This document shows, one piece after another, positions 16,938-25,436 of a stretch of DNA of 64,000 bases; the first letter of the stretch is position 1; every line of letters starts with the position of its first letter. Origin of the DNA: Pseudomonadota bacterium (GTDB lineage: Bacteria > Pseudomonadota > Alphaproteobacteria > Azospirillales > Azospirillaceae); assembly GCA_023423695.1 (NCBI GenBank), contig JAFAFA010000013.1, positions 174,349-238,348 on the forward strand. The letters are read 5' to 3'. A program made the translations under genes and the position numbers. The notes beneath the pieces were generated by a model. That model made no database searches. It was not told the DNA's origin and saw only the letters and a list, made by a program, of their open reading frames with translations.

Positions 16938-17570
16938 ATGCTGAAACATACGGACATCTGGCGGGCCATCGACCGCCTCGCGGCACAGCACGGGCTCTCC
17001 GCCTCCGGGCTGGCGCGGCGCGCCGGACTGGACCCGACGACCTTCAACAAGAGCAAGCGCACGACCAGCGACGGCAAGCTGCGCTGGCCGTCGACGGAAA
17101 GCATCTCCAAGGTGCTGGACGCCACCGGCGCTTCTCTGTCGGAATTCGTGTCGCTCGTCGGCGACGGCGCCGGCACCACCCCGCTGCAGCGGGTTCCGGT
17201 GATCGGCTATGCCCAGGCCGGATCGGCCGGCTATTTCGACGACGCCGGCTTCCCCGCCGGCAGCGGCTGGGACGAGCTGCTGTTCCCCAGCCTGGGCGAC
17301 CCGCACGCCTACGCGCTGGAGATTTCCGGCGACAGCATGGAACCGGTCTATCGCGACGGCGACACCATCATCGTGTCCCCCGCGGCACAAATCCGCCGCA
17401 ACGACCGCGTCGTCGTCCGCACCAAGGGCGGCGAGGTGATGGCCAAGCAGCTGATCCGCGAAACCGCGACCAAGATCGAGCTTCTGTCGATCAACCGCGC
17501 CCACCCCGACCGCAGCATTCAGATGTCGGACGTCGCCTGGATGGCGCGGATCATTTGGGCGAGCCAGTGA
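16938..17570 (+). CDS. LexA/CI-like S24 repressor
   Basis: A 210-residue transcriptional repressor. The N-terminal part (about 1-70) is an XRE-type helix-turn-helix (LSASGLARRAGLDPTTFNKS). The C-terminal part is a LexA-type S24 autoprotease: possible Ala-Gly cleavage bond at 94-95 (GYAQAGSAG), catalytic serine 133 in SGDSMEP and lysine 170 in EVMAKQL. The Ser-Lys spacing of 37 residues equals that of E. coli LexA. Such proteins cut themselves when RecA filaments form, releasing target genes after DNA damage. Its divergent position beside the phage-like operon suggests it controls that operon; a host regulatory role unrelated to phage is also possible. Confidence 0.88.
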   Translation: MLKHTDIWRAIDRLAAQHGLSASGLARRAGLDPTTFNKSKRTTSDGKLRWPSTESISKVLDATGASLSEFVSLVGDGAGTTPLQRVPVIGYAQAGSAGYFDDAGFPAGSGWDELLFPSLGDPHAYALEISGDSMEPVYRDGDTIIVSPAAQIRRNDRVVVRTKGGEVMAKQLIRETATKIELLSINRAHPDRSIQMSDVAWMARIIWASQ

Positions 17571-17607
17571 GGGTGCGGGAGTAGACCCTCGCTTTTGTCG
17601 ACGTTAG

Positions 17608-17712
17608 ACCCCCACCTAACCTCCCCCGCAAGGCGGGGGAGGGACTGCCGCCGCTCTCTCGCACAAGCGCTTGTCCCCTCCCCCGCCCAGCGGGGGAGGG
17701 TTAGGGTGGGGG
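17608..17712. repeat. Inverted pair of dispersed GC-rich palindromes (BIME-like)
   Basis: Two palindromic units lie head to head. The left one (17608-17643) runs from CCCCCACCTAACCTCCCCCG into its complement; the right one (17674-17712) is CCTCCCCCGCCCAGCGGGGG followed by AGGGTTAGGGTGGGGGC. Related units occur at 36988-37092, 59168-59218 and 59571-59623, always outside or at the edge of genes. Confidence 0.8.
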
Positions 17713-17792
17713 CAAACACCTTCTCACCCGGCGGACGGTCCTAGGAAAATTTCCCTTTACCGTCCACCCCGTCAGGCGCTACCGTCCATCTC

Positions 17793-18098
17793 ATGGAACG
17801 CGCCGCCCGCCTGGACAGCCTTCACCGCTCCCATGACGCCCGACCGCCGAAGCCCGAGCTGCGCGCCGCCCTGCTCGGCGGCCCCAGCCGAGCCAACGCC
17901 ATCAAACGCGCCGCAACGCTCCGTCTGCACATGGACCTCGCGGCCGAAGCGCGCCTCGCCACCGCCCGGCGTCGCGGCTGCCTGACCGCCGCAGCCTGCC
18001 GGACCGACGCGTGGCTGGCCCGTCTGGCCGCCACGCTGGCCCATCACCGCCAAGCGGCGGTGGCTCTGCTCGATCAGCGGAACGCGTATTCCCAATAG
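17793..18098 (+). CDS. Small Arg/Ala-rich hypothetical protein
   Basis: A 101-residue basic protein of mostly helical character (LAAEARLATARRRGCLT, DAWLARLAATLAHHRQ) that resembles no family known to me. Support comes from strong G/C preference at third codon positions, like true genes here. Against it, there is no clear ribosome site before the ATG, and its last 25 bp overlap the 3' end of the convergent aminotransferase gene. The BIME-like repeat pair lies directly upstream. Confidence 0.45.
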   Translation: MERAARLDSLHRSHDARPPKPELRAALLGGPSRANAIKRAATLRLHMDLAAEARLATARRRGCLTAAACRTDAWLARLAATLAHHRQAAVALLDQRNAYSQ

Positions 18099-18922
18099 AG
18101 CGCCCGCGCCCGCTGGAAGATCGGACCGGCCGCGAAGCTGCGGTCCTCCACCTTGGTCACCGGGACGCATTTGGCATGGTTGCCGGTGGAGAAGACCTCG
18201 TCGGCCTCCAGCAGGTCCTTCGGGGTCAGGGTGCACTCCTCCACCGTCACGCCGTCGTTGCGCAGCAGGGCGATGACGCGCTGGCGGGTGATGCCGTTCA
18301 GGAAACAGCCGTTCGGCACCGGGGTGCGCACCACGCCGTCCTTGGCGATGAAGATGTTCGACGTCGCGAACTCCGCCACGTTGCCTATGGCGTCCAGCAT
18401 GATGGCGTTCTGGAAGCCGCGCTTGCGCGCCTCGGTCAGCGCCAGCCCGGCGTTGGGATAGAGGCACGCCGCCTTGGCCTCGGTCGGGGCCATGGTCGGG
18501 ATCGGCCGGCGGCGGGTGGAGATGCAGGCGGAGAATCCGGTCGGCTGCGGCAGCGGGTCCTCGTAGATCGACAGGACGAAGCGCGTGCTCTCCGGCGCCG
18601 GGGCGACGAAGCCGTCATCGGCGTAGAACATCGGCCGGATGTACAGTTCCGCCTCCTTGGGGAAGCGGTGGATGCCGTCCCAGCACAGCTCCTCGATCTC
18701 GCCGGCGGTGACCATCGGCTCCAGACCCAGCACCTGGGCCGAGCGGATGGCGCGGGCGCAGTGCAGGTCGAGGTCGGGGGCCACGCCCTGGAAGGCGCGC
18801 GCGCCGTCGAAGACCGTCGAAGAGAGCCACAGCGTGTGGGACAGCGGTCCGACGATCGGCGGATTGCCCTCCACCCATTCGCCCTGGATCCAGCTCCACG
18901 CCTGGCCTGCCATGCCGCCCAT
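18074..18922 (-). CDS. Class IV (branched-chain type) aminotransferase
   Basis: A 282-residue PLP enzyme of fold type IV. Motifs in order: PLSHTLWLSSTVFDGARAF at the start, YIRPMFYADDG, the lysine-bearing TEAKAACLYPNAGLAL, and GNVAEFATSNIFIAKDG with NGITRQRVI. These are the signature regions of branched-chain amino acid and D-amino acid aminotransferases; the IlvE-like group fits best. It would interconvert branched-chain amino acids and their keto acids, or a related substrate. The start at 18922 follows GAAGGA about 7 bp upstream. The upstream 93-codon extension of the frame is not protein-like. Confidence 0.85.
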   Translation of the reverse strand: MGGMAGQAWSWIQGEWVEGNPPIVGPLSHTLWLSSTVFDGARAFQGVAPDLDLHCARAIRSAQVLGLEPMVTAGEIEELCWDGIHRFPKEAELYIRPMFYADDGFVAPAPESTRFVLSIYEDPLPQPTGFSACISTRRRPIPTMAPTEAKAACLYPNAGLALTEARKRGFQNAIMLDAIGNVAEFATSNIFIAKDGVVRTPVPNGCFLNGITRQRVIALLRNDGVTVEECTLTPKDLLEADEVFSTGNHAKCVPVTKVEDRSFAAGPIFQRARALYWEYAFR

Positions 18923-19141
18923 GATTGGTCCTTCCCTAGGATAGAAATGTGTTTGCCCGCTGGGCGACGCCGGTTCGCGCCGCCCATTGGTGGTTCGTCG
19001 TCGTTGGTGATCTCCGAAGAGCATACCCCCTCGCCGCCGCCGGTCAACCGGTCCGCACGCAATTGTCCCGTGCGATGGAGCGGATTGCGGATTCACCCGT
19101 TGATAAGGGAGAGCTGACAACCGACAGAGGGGAATTGCCCA

Positions 19142-19339
19142 ATGCCGATCATCGATCCCGGCCTCAGCGCCGCCCCGCCAAACCCGTTCCCCGGCCCGCA
19201 CGAGGATGTGCCCGTCGTCGATCTGCCGGGCACCGACAATCCCGACCTGCCCGCCCCCGGCGGCCCCGGCACCACCGACAGCCCTGCCCCCGGCAACGAC
19301 CTGCCGCCGTCGCGCCCGACCGACCCGGATTTCGTCTGA
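19142..19339 (+). CDS. Proline-rich acidic mini-protein
   Basis: A 65-residue protein with 19 prolines and many aspartates (for example PVVDLPGTDNPDLPAPGG) and no hydrophobic segment, so probably disordered and cytoplasmic. No family is recognised. It is believed real because a GAGGGGAA ribosome-like site precedes the ATG and a strong terminator begins about a dozen bases after the stop. The gene lies between the aminotransferase and sdhB genes. Confidence 0.6.
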   Translation: MPIIDPGLSAAPPNPFPGPHEDVPVVDLPGTDNPDLPAPGGPGTTDSPAPGNDLPPSRPTDPDFV

Positions 19340-19353
19340 GGCACCGGAAACGA

Positions 19354-19381
19354 AAAAGGCGCCCCCAAAGGGGCGCCTTTT
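19354..19381. terminator. Bidirectional intrinsic terminator
   Basis: A perfect 12-bp stem (AAAAGGCGCCCC and complement) with a 4-nt loop and T-runs on both strands. It serves the mini-protein gene on the plus strand and the sdh operon on the minus strand. Confidence 0.9.
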
Positions 19382-19433
19382 CCTTGTCGAGAAACACTGT
19401 CCGCGATCGGTGGAAAACGACCGCTCTTCGCGG

Positions 19434-20210
19434 TCAGCGGCGCACGACCATCAGCTTCTTGATCTCGGCGATGGCCTTGGCGGGGTTCAGACCCTTCGGG
19501 CACGCCTTGGTGCAGTTCATGATGGTGTGGCAGCGGTAGAGGCGGAACGGGTCCTCGAGGTTGTCGAGGCGCTCGCCCGTCATCTCGTCGCGGCTGTCGA
19601 CGATCCAGCGATAGGCCTGGAGCAGGATCGACGGGCCGAGGTAACGGTCGCCGTTCCACCAGTAGCTGGGGCAGGAGGTCGAGCAGCAGAAGCACAGGAT
19701 GCACTCGTAGAGGCCGTCCAGCTTGGCGCGGTCCTCCGGCGACTGCAGCCGCTCGCGGCTCGGGGCCGGCGACTGCGACTGCAGCCACGGCTTGATCGAG
19801 GCGAGCTGGGCGTAGATGTGCTTCAGGTCGGGGACCAGATCCTTCACCACCGGCATGTGCGGCAGCGGGTAGATCTTGACGTCGCCCGGAACCTCGTCGA
19901 TCGCCTTCAGGCAGGCCAGCGTGTTCGTGCCGTCGATGTTCATCGCGCACGACCCGCAGATGCCCTCGCGGCAGGACCGGCGGAAGGTCAGCGTGCTGTC
20001 GACCTGGTTCTTGATGTAGATGATCGCGTCCAGGATCATCGGCCCGAACTTGTCGAGATCGACCACATAGCTGTCGACGCGCGGGTTCTGGCCGTCGTCC
20101 GGGTTCCAGCGGTAGATCTTGAAGGTCTTGGCCCGCTTGGCGCCGTTCGCGACGTTGACGGTCTTGCCGACGCCGACCTTGGAGTTGGCTGGCAGGTTGA
20201 ATTCAACCAT
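19434..20210 (-). CDS. sdhB: Succinate dehydrogenase iron-sulfur subunit
   Basis: The 258-residue SdhB subunit carries electrons from FAD to quinone in complex II on the cytoplasmic face of the inner membrane. The 2Fe-2S cluster ligands are in RSCREGICGSCAMN plus the cysteine in NTLACLK. The 4Fe-4S and 3Fe-4S ligands are in CILCFCCSTSCPSYWW and in CHTIMNCTKACPKGLNP. It is the last gene of sdhCDAB, 26 bp after sdhA, and is followed by a terminator. Confidence 0.98.
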   Translation of the reverse strand: MVEFNLPANSKVGVGKTVNVANGAKRAKTFKIYRWNPDDGQNPRVDSYVVDLDKFGPMILDAIIYIKNQVDSTLTFRRSCREGICGSCAMNIDGTNTLACLKAIDEVPGDVKIYPLPHMPVVKDLVPDLKHIYAQLASIKPWLQSQSPAPSRERLQSPEDRAKLDGLYECILCFCCSTSCPSYWWNGDRYLGPSILLQAYRWIVDSRDEMTGERLDNLEDPFRLYRCHTIMNCTKACPKGLNPAKAIAEIKKLMVVRR

Positions 20211-20236
20211 GGCTGATTTCCTTTATCCGGCGGGCC

Positions 20237-22021
20237 TTAGTACACGCGGGCCTTGGGCGGGAAGACCTCGACCTCATCGGTCAGGGTGTACATGTGGACC
20301 GGGCGGTAATCGATCTTCGTCTCGCCATTGTCCGCGACCCAGATGACGGTGTGCTTCATCCAGCCTTCGTCGTCGCGGTTCGGGTAGTCTTCACGGGCAT
20401 GCGCGCCGCGGCTTTCCGGACGGTTCTGGGCGGAGTGCAGGGTGGCGACCGCCTGGCCCAGCAGGTTGTCCAGTTCCAGCGCCTCGACCAGATCGGAGTT
20501 CCAGACCAGCGAGCGGTCGGAGATGGCGATCTCGCCCTTCTTGGCATAGACCGCGTCGATCTTCTTCACGCCCTCGTCCAGGACCTCGCCGGTGCGGAAG
20601 ACGGCGCAGTTGTTCTGCATCGTCCGCTGCATGTCCAGCCGCAGATCGGCCGACTTGATCGAGCCCTTGGCGTTGCGGATGCGGTCGAACCGCTCCAGCG
20701 CCTTGTCGCAAGCATCCGGCTTGACCGACGGGGCCTTGCCCGGCTGGACGATCTCGGCGGCGCGGATGGCGGCCGCACGGCCGAACACCACCAGATCGAG
20801 CAGCGAGTTGGAGCCCAGGCGGTTGGCGCCGTGCACCGACACGCAGGCCGCCTCGCCGATCGCCATCAGACCCGGGACCACCTGGTCCGGGTTTTCGGCG
20901 GTCGGAGACAGCACCTCGCAGTGAACGTTGGTCGGGATGCCGCCCATGTTGTAGTGGACGGTCGGCAGAACCGGGATCGGCTCCTTGGTGACGTCCACGC
21001 CGGCGAAGATCTTGGCCGTCTCGGCGATGCCGGGCAGGCGCTGGTGGATGATCTCCGGCGGGAGATGCTCCAGGTGCAGGTGGATGTGGTCCTTGTGCTC
21101 ACCCACGCCGCGGCCTTCGCGGATCTCGATGGTCATCGAGCGGGACACGACGTCGCGCGACGCCAGATCCTTGGCCGACGGGGCATAGCGCTCCATGAAG
21201 CGCTCGCCGTTGGAGTTGGTCAGGTATCCACCCTCGCCGCGCACGCCCTCGGTGATGAGGCAGCCGGAGCCGTAGATGCCGGTCGGGTGGAACTGCACGA
21301 ACTCCATGTCCTGCAGGGGCAGGCCGGCGCGCAGGATCATGCCGCCGCCGTCGCCGGTGCAGGTGTGGGCCGAGGTCGCCGAGAAGTAGGCGCGGCCGTA
21401 GCCGCCGGTCGCCAGCACCACCAACTGGCCGCGGAAGCGGTGCAGCGTGCCGTCGTCCAGGTTCCAGGCCAGCACGCCCTTGCAGACGCCGTCCTCCATG
21501 ATGAGGTCGAGCGCGAAGTATTCGACGAAGAACTCCGCCTCGTGCTTCAGCGACTGCTGGTAGAGGGTGTGCAGGATGGCGTGGCCGGTGCGGTCGGCGG
21601 CGGCGCAGGTCCGGTAGGCCTGGGTCTTGCCGTACTGCGCGGTCATGCCGCCGAAGGCGCGCTGGTAGATCTTGCCTTCGGGCGTGCGCGAGAACGGCAC
21701 GCCGTAGTGCTCCAGCTCGATGATCGCCGGGATGGCCTCGCGGCACATGTACTCGATGGCGTCCTGGTCGCCCAGCCAGTCCGACCCCTTGACGGTGTCG
21801 TACATGTGGTAGCGCCAGTCGTCCTCGCCCATGTTGCCGAGAGCGGCCGAGATGCCGCCCTGCGCCGCCACGGTGTGGGAGCGGGTCGGGAACACCTTGG
21901 TGATGCAGGCGGTCTTCAGGCCCTTTTCGGCCATGCCGAAGGTGGCGCGCAGACCGGCGCCGCCGGCGCCGACGACGACGACGTCATAGGTGTGGTCGAT
22001 GATGTTGTAGGCGGTCGCCAT
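20237..22021 (-). CDS. sdhA: Succinate dehydrogenase flavoprotein subunit
   Basis: The 594-residue SdhA oxidises succinate to fumarate in the TCA cycle. It has an N-terminal dinucleotide fold (VVVGAGGAGLRATFGMAE), the covalent-FAD histidine in TRSHTVAAQGG, the active-site segment HPTGIYGSGCLITEGVRGEG, and HGANRLGSNSLLDLVVFGRA. Full family length. The ATG at 22021 follows GGAG and lies 5 bp after the end of sdhD. The frame extends upstream, antisense-like, through sdhD, but those residues are not SdhA. Confidence 0.98.
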   Translation of the reverse strand: MATAYNIIDHTYDVVVVGAGGAGLRATFGMAEKGLKTACITKVFPTRSHTVAAQGGISAALGNMGEDDWRYHMYDTVKGSDWLGDQDAIEYMCREAIPAIIELEHYGVPFSRTPEGKIYQRAFGGMTAQYGKTQAYRTCAAADRTGHAILHTLYQQSLKHEAEFFVEYFALDLIMEDGVCKGVLAWNLDDGTLHRFRGQLVVLATGGYGRAYFSATSAHTCTGDGGGMILRAGLPLQDMEFVQFHPTGIYGSGCLITEGVRGEGGYLTNSNGERFMERYAPSAKDLASRDVVSRSMTIEIREGRGVGEHKDHIHLHLEHLPPEIIHQRLPGIAETAKIFAGVDVTKEPIPVLPTVHYNMGGIPTNVHCEVLSPTAENPDQVVPGLMAIGEAACVSVHGANRLGSNSLLDLVVFGRAAAIRAAEIVQPGKAPSVKPDACDKALERFDRIRNAKGSIKSADLRLDMQRTMQNNCAVFRTGEVLDEGVKKIDAVYAKKGEIAISDRSLVWNSDLVEALELDNLLGQAVATLHSAQNRPESRGAHAREDYPNRDDEGWMKHTVIWVADNGETKIDYRPVHMYTLTDEVEVFPPKARVY

Positions 22022-22026
22022 GGTCG

Positions 22027-22422
22027 TCAGGCTCCGATGAAGATCTTCACGACGGCCAGCACGCAGGCGGCCGCCAGGGCGAAGGACAGGAACTTGACGC
22101 CGATGATCAGCGCCATCTTCTGCCATTCGACATGCACGTAGTCCTCGATGACCACCTGAAGCCCGGACTGGGCATGGTGGAAGGTGACCACGGCGGTGAG
22201 GACCATCATGACGGCCGAGAAGGGCGACTTCATCCAGGCGACGAAGGCGGCGTGATCGGCACCCAGATGGCCGATGACCCCGAAGACGAACCAGACGGTC
22301 AGCGGGACCAGGGCGATCGCGGTCAGGCGCTGCGACCACCAATGTTCGGTGCCATGCTTGGCGGAACCCAGACCGCGCGCGACCTGCAGCGGCGAACGGA
22401 GGGTCTTGCTATTGGACGCCAT
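22027..22422 (-). CDS. sdhD: Succinate dehydrogenase membrane anchor subunit
   Basis: The 131-residue anchor has three membrane helices: ALVPLTVWFVFGVIGHLG, VMMVLTAVVTFHHAQSGLQV (with the HHAxxGLQVVIEDY haem/quinone region) and a C-terminal helix from FLSFALAAAC onward. It opens with the typical LRSPLQVARGLGSAKHGTEH. With SdhC it binds haem b and ubiquinone. It lies between sdhC and sdhA in the operon. Confidence 0.95.
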   Translation of the reverse strand: MASNSKTLRSPLQVARGLGSAKHGTEHWWSQRLTAIALVPLTVWFVFGVIGHLGADHAAFVAWMKSPFSAVMMVLTAVVTFHHAQSGLQVVIEDYVHVEWQKMALIIGVKFLSFALAAACVLAVVKIFIGA

Positions 22423-22433
22423 GTCTTATCTCC

Positions 22434-22823
22434 TCACCACACGGCCAGGCCGACGATCCAGGTCAACACGGTCAGCACCGCCGTCGCGCCGAGGATGATC
22501 TTGTTGTTGCGGTCGGCGTCGGTCAGCTCGAACGACTTGCCGGCGTCCCAGACCAGATGGCGGATGCCGTTGCACAGGTGGTAGTACAGCGCCGCCGACC
22601 AGCCGAACATCAGGAGCAGGCCGAAGAAGGAGCCGATGAAGCCCTGCGCGCGCGCGAACGCTTCCGGGCCGGCGGCGGCGGCGACCAGCCACCACACCAG
22701 CAGAAGCGTGCCCACAGCCAGCCCGACGCCCGTGATGCGGTGCGTGATGGACATGACTGCGCTCAGCGGGAGTTTGTAGACTTGAAGGTGCGGGGAGAGC
22801 GGCCGACCGCTGCCGTTTGCCAT
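22434..22823 (-). CDS. sdhC: Succinate dehydrogenase cytochrome b556 subunit
   Basis: The 129-residue SdhC has the family signatures RPLSPHLQVYKLPLSAVMSI, SITHRITGVGL and HLCNGIRHLVWD; the histidine in the last is the haem b ligand region. Three membrane helices are visible. It is the first gene of sdhCDAB. The start at 22823 was chosen for the GAGGAC ribosome site and because upstream residues are not family-like. Confidence 0.96.
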   Translation of the reverse strand: MANGSGRPLSPHLQVYKLPLSAVMSITHRITGVGLAVGTLLLVWWLVAAAAGPEAFARAQGFIGSFFGLLLMFGWSAALYYHLCNGIRHLVWDAGKSFELTDADRNNKIILGATAVLTVLTWIVGLAVW

Positions 22824-22934
22824 TGCGTCGTCCTCTGTTCGCGGCCGGGCGCGGCGCAACATGACGATTGCCGCGGCGGCTGGGTGGTGCGTGCCCTTTT
22901 GGGACGGCTGTCCGTCCTATTGGTTGGCGCAATG

Positions 22935-22963
22935 AATTACGCTCCCGCAGCAGCCGAGTCAAC
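22935..22963 (-). promoter_or_regulatory. Possible sdh operon promoter
   Basis: On the minus strand TTGACT (22963-22958) is followed after 17 bp by TAATTC (22940-22935), about 110 bp before sdhC. The -35 match is good and the -10 match weak. No FNR/FixK box was found here. Confidence 0.35.
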
Positions 22964-23098
22964 GGCGGGGGGTGGCCGAAAGTGCTGGTGTGACGATTTT
23001 GGCGCAGCGCGGGAAGTGGCTGAAAAGAAACGGCCTTCGGGTCCTGTGGTAATACCAGCGAATGAGGCCAGTCTGAGGCTGTGCCGCTTGGCCTTCCG

Positions 23099-23362
23099 CT
23101 ACTTGTCGAAGCGGCGCACGTTCTCGACCATCATCGAGTACATCTGCGTAATCAGTTCCGCCGGACGAAGACGACCGAACGGAATGTTGTCCTTGGCCCA
23201 TTCGACAAGGCCCGGCGGCGGCTTCACCGGCGCCACCTCGTACCCCGCCTTCTTCAGCGCGGCGGTCACCGCGCGGGCCTGCTTGGCATAATCCTCGTTG
23301 AAGAAGGACTTGTCGGCGTCCTTGATCGCCTTGGCGATGATGTCCTCGATGGGGGCGGGCAT
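23099..23362 (-). CDS. Conserved small hypothetical protein
   Basis: An 87-residue soluble protein with an amphipathic N-terminal half (IIAKAIKDADKSFFNEDY, ARAVTAALKKAGYEV) and a C-terminal segment GLVEWAKDNIPFGRLRPAEL that looks strongly constrained. It resembles small alphaproteobacterial proteins of unknown function. The start at 23362 was chosen because upstream residues are Pro/Arg-rich and unlike the rest; no strong ribosome site is visible. It lies upstream of sdhC on the same strand but is separated by about 275 bp with its own apparent promoter region. Confidence 0.6.
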   Translation of the reverse strand: MPAPIEDIIAKAIKDADKSFFNEDYAKQARAVTAALKKAGYEVAPVKPPPGLVEWAKDNIPFGRLRPAELITQMYSMMVENVRRFDK

Positions 23363-23658
23363 GCCGATGCTGGGGCCGGGTCTGGTTGGCGGAGGTGCCG
23401 ACACCCTGTCACAGCGCGGTGCCCTTCGCAATTCCCCGCTGCCCGCCGCTGGCGACGGCCGCTACCCCGGGATCGGGGGCGCGGAAGCAGCTGGGAACAA
23501 TTATTGTAAGTAATCGCCTGAACCCGGCTGGCCCAAAAAGCGAATGTGGATTCGTTGCTGGTCGGAAGGTCAATAGACAGTCTTTGCCGACAGGGTTCAG
23601 CTTTCCCCGCATGCAGTGGTTTTCGGCGAATTGCTGGCTGCGGGGGTAAGGAACCGGA

Positions 23659-25395
23659 ATGGTGCATTCGACGGAATCGCCGCTCGATCTCGAACCGGAC
23701 GCTTCAAGGCCGAGCGCGCTGGGTGTGGCCCCCAGCAAGTCGCGCGAGACGATCCTGTTCGCCGGTGCGGTTTCGCTGCTGGTGCTGGCGCTGTGGAGCA
23801 TCCCGCGGATCAGCTTCGGCGACGGCGGCGTCCATGTCGCGATGGCCCATCTGCTGACGGTGCTGTCGATGGGATCCGCCGATCCGGTCCTGTCGCAGTA
23901 TTTCATGCTCAACCTCCAGAGCGAGCCCAACTGGTTCATCTATCCGATCCTGGCCGCCCTGTTGCAGGTCTTCGATCCATACACGGCGGAGAAGATCCTG
24001 CTGACCGGCTATGTGATCGGCCTTCCCTATGCCTTCCGTTACGCGGTGACGGCGGTCAATCCTCGCAACGCGCCCTTGTCCTGGTTCGCCCTGCCCTTCG
24101 TCTTTTCCTGGCCGCTGAATCTCGGCCTGTACAATTTCATCTTCAGCCTTGTCTGGCTGTTCGTGGCGCTGGGCTATGCTCTGCGCCACTGGAGGGCGAT
24201 GACGCCGGGCCGCACGCTGGCGATGACCCTGCTGGGGCTGGTCACTTATTTCTCCCATCTCACCGCCGCCGCTGTGCTGTGCCTCTGCCTGGGCGGGTTC
24301 GGGGCGTGGTTGCTGTGGTGCGAGCTTCGCCATCCGGGCTCGTCGGGTCTGCGGGCGTCGAGCGGGCAGGCACCGGAGGAGCCCACAGCCACCCGGCTTT
24401 GGGTGCCCTTCGCCGCCTTCGCGACGGCGCTGCTGCCCATCGTCGTTTTGACGCTGCTGTTCACCCTGCGCAATACCGGGCAGAAGGTGGAATTCGGACC
24501 GGACCTCTGGTACCGCACCAAGATGCTGGTCTACGGCAACGTCATCCTGTCGCACACGCGGTGGGAGGGAGCGTTCTCCACCCCGGTGGCGCTGCTGCCC
24601 TTCGTGGCGGCGGCGCTCCTCCTCGTTCGCTGGCGGCGGACGACTGCCCAGAATGGCGCGCCCGCCGATCCCCTCGACAACCCGCTGAACGGCATGCTCG
24701 CCGGGGCTCTGCTGGTCCTTCTGTTCAGCTACGTCGCTCCCAACAGCACCTCGGGCGGCGGGCTGGCGGCCCAGCGCATCCAGATCTTCCCCTACCTGCT
24801 GCTGATGCTGTGGCTGGCGGTGGTGACCGACTGGACGGCGCTGCGCCGGGTGACGGCGACGGTCGCCGGGGTGGCGACGGTGGGGCTGCTGGTCATCAAC
24901 ATGGCCTACAACCACCTGAACAGCCGCTATCTGGCGGAATTCGACAGCGCGGCGCAGCGGCTGGAGCCGGGGCGGACCATGCTGCTGCTCGACTTCACCG
25001 GATGGAAGGCAAGCCCGGACGGGCTGCATGACAGCTTCCGCCTGAACTTCGTCGGCCATCCTCAGTCACGCTTCGTGGCGAACCGCCCGCTGGTCGACCT
25101 GAACATCTACCAGGCGTCGACGCCGAACTTCCCAGTCCGTTACCGGCCCGAGGCCGATCCCTATATCCATCTGCGCGGCAACGGCCCCAACCCGGAGACC
25201 CCGCCGACCGACGAGTTCCTGATGGCCGGCACGCGCAGCGCCATCCGGGTAGACTATGTCCTGGTCTGGGGCCTGACGCCGGCGCGCGCCGCCATGGACG
25301 GCGCCAGGCTGACGCTGGACCAGCTGGACGCCGGCTATGAGCTTGCCAGCGTCTCGGACCATGGCTGGATGCGCATCTACCGGCGCAGAGAGTGA
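23659..25395 (+). CDS. Polytopic membrane protein, GT-C-like topology
   Basis: A 578-residue integral membrane protein with roughly ten hydrophobic helices between residues 30 and 420 and a soluble C-terminal domain of about 150 residues. The layout (a loop after the first helix containing ISFGDGGVHVAMAH, several helices, then a periplasmic C-terminal domain) resembles GT-C glycosyltransferases and their relatives. No catalytic Asp-rich motif can be assigned with confidence. Residues near 300-330 (RTKMLVYGNVILSHTRWEG) are well formed. The start follows AAGGAACCGGA. It is transcribed alone and ends in a strong terminator. Confidence 0.6.
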   Translation: MVHSTESPLDLEPDASRPSALGVAPSKSRETILFAGAVSLLVLALWSIPRISFGDGGVHVAMAHLLTVLSMGSADPVLSQYFMLNLQSEPNWFIYPILAALLQVFDPYTAEKILLTGYVIGLPYAFRYAVTAVNPRNAPLSWFALPFVFSWPLNLGLYNFIFSLVWLFVALGYALRHWRAMTPGRTLAMTLLGLVTYFSHLTAAAVLCLCLGGFGAWLLWCELRHPGSSGLRASSGQAPEEPTATRLWVPFAAFATALLPIVVLTLLFTLRNTGQKVEFGPDLWYRTKMLVYGNVILSHTRWEGAFSTPVALLPFVAAALLLVRWRRTTAQNGAPADPLDNPLNGMLAGALLVLLFSYVAPNSTSGGGLAAQRIQIFPYLLLMLWLAVVTDWTALRRVTATVAGVATVGLLVINMAYNHLNSRYLAEFDSAAQRLEPGRTMLLLDFTGWKASPDGLHDSFRLNFVGHPQSRFVANRPLVDLNIYQASTPNFPVRYRPEADPYIHLRGNGPNPETPPTDEFLMAGTRSAIRVDYVLVWGLTPARAAMDGARLTLDQLDAGYELASVSDHGWMRIYRRRE

Positions 25396-25408
25396 TGCCG
25401 CCCACCGG

Positions 25409-25436
25409 ACGGCGACGGGAGTAACGCCGTTTTTTT
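25409..25436 (+). terminator. Intrinsic terminator after the membrane protein gene
   Basis: A 6-bp stem (ACGGCG/CGCCGT) with a 10-nt loop is followed directly by T7. The T-run touches the stop codon of the convergent rlmN gene. Confidence 0.8.
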
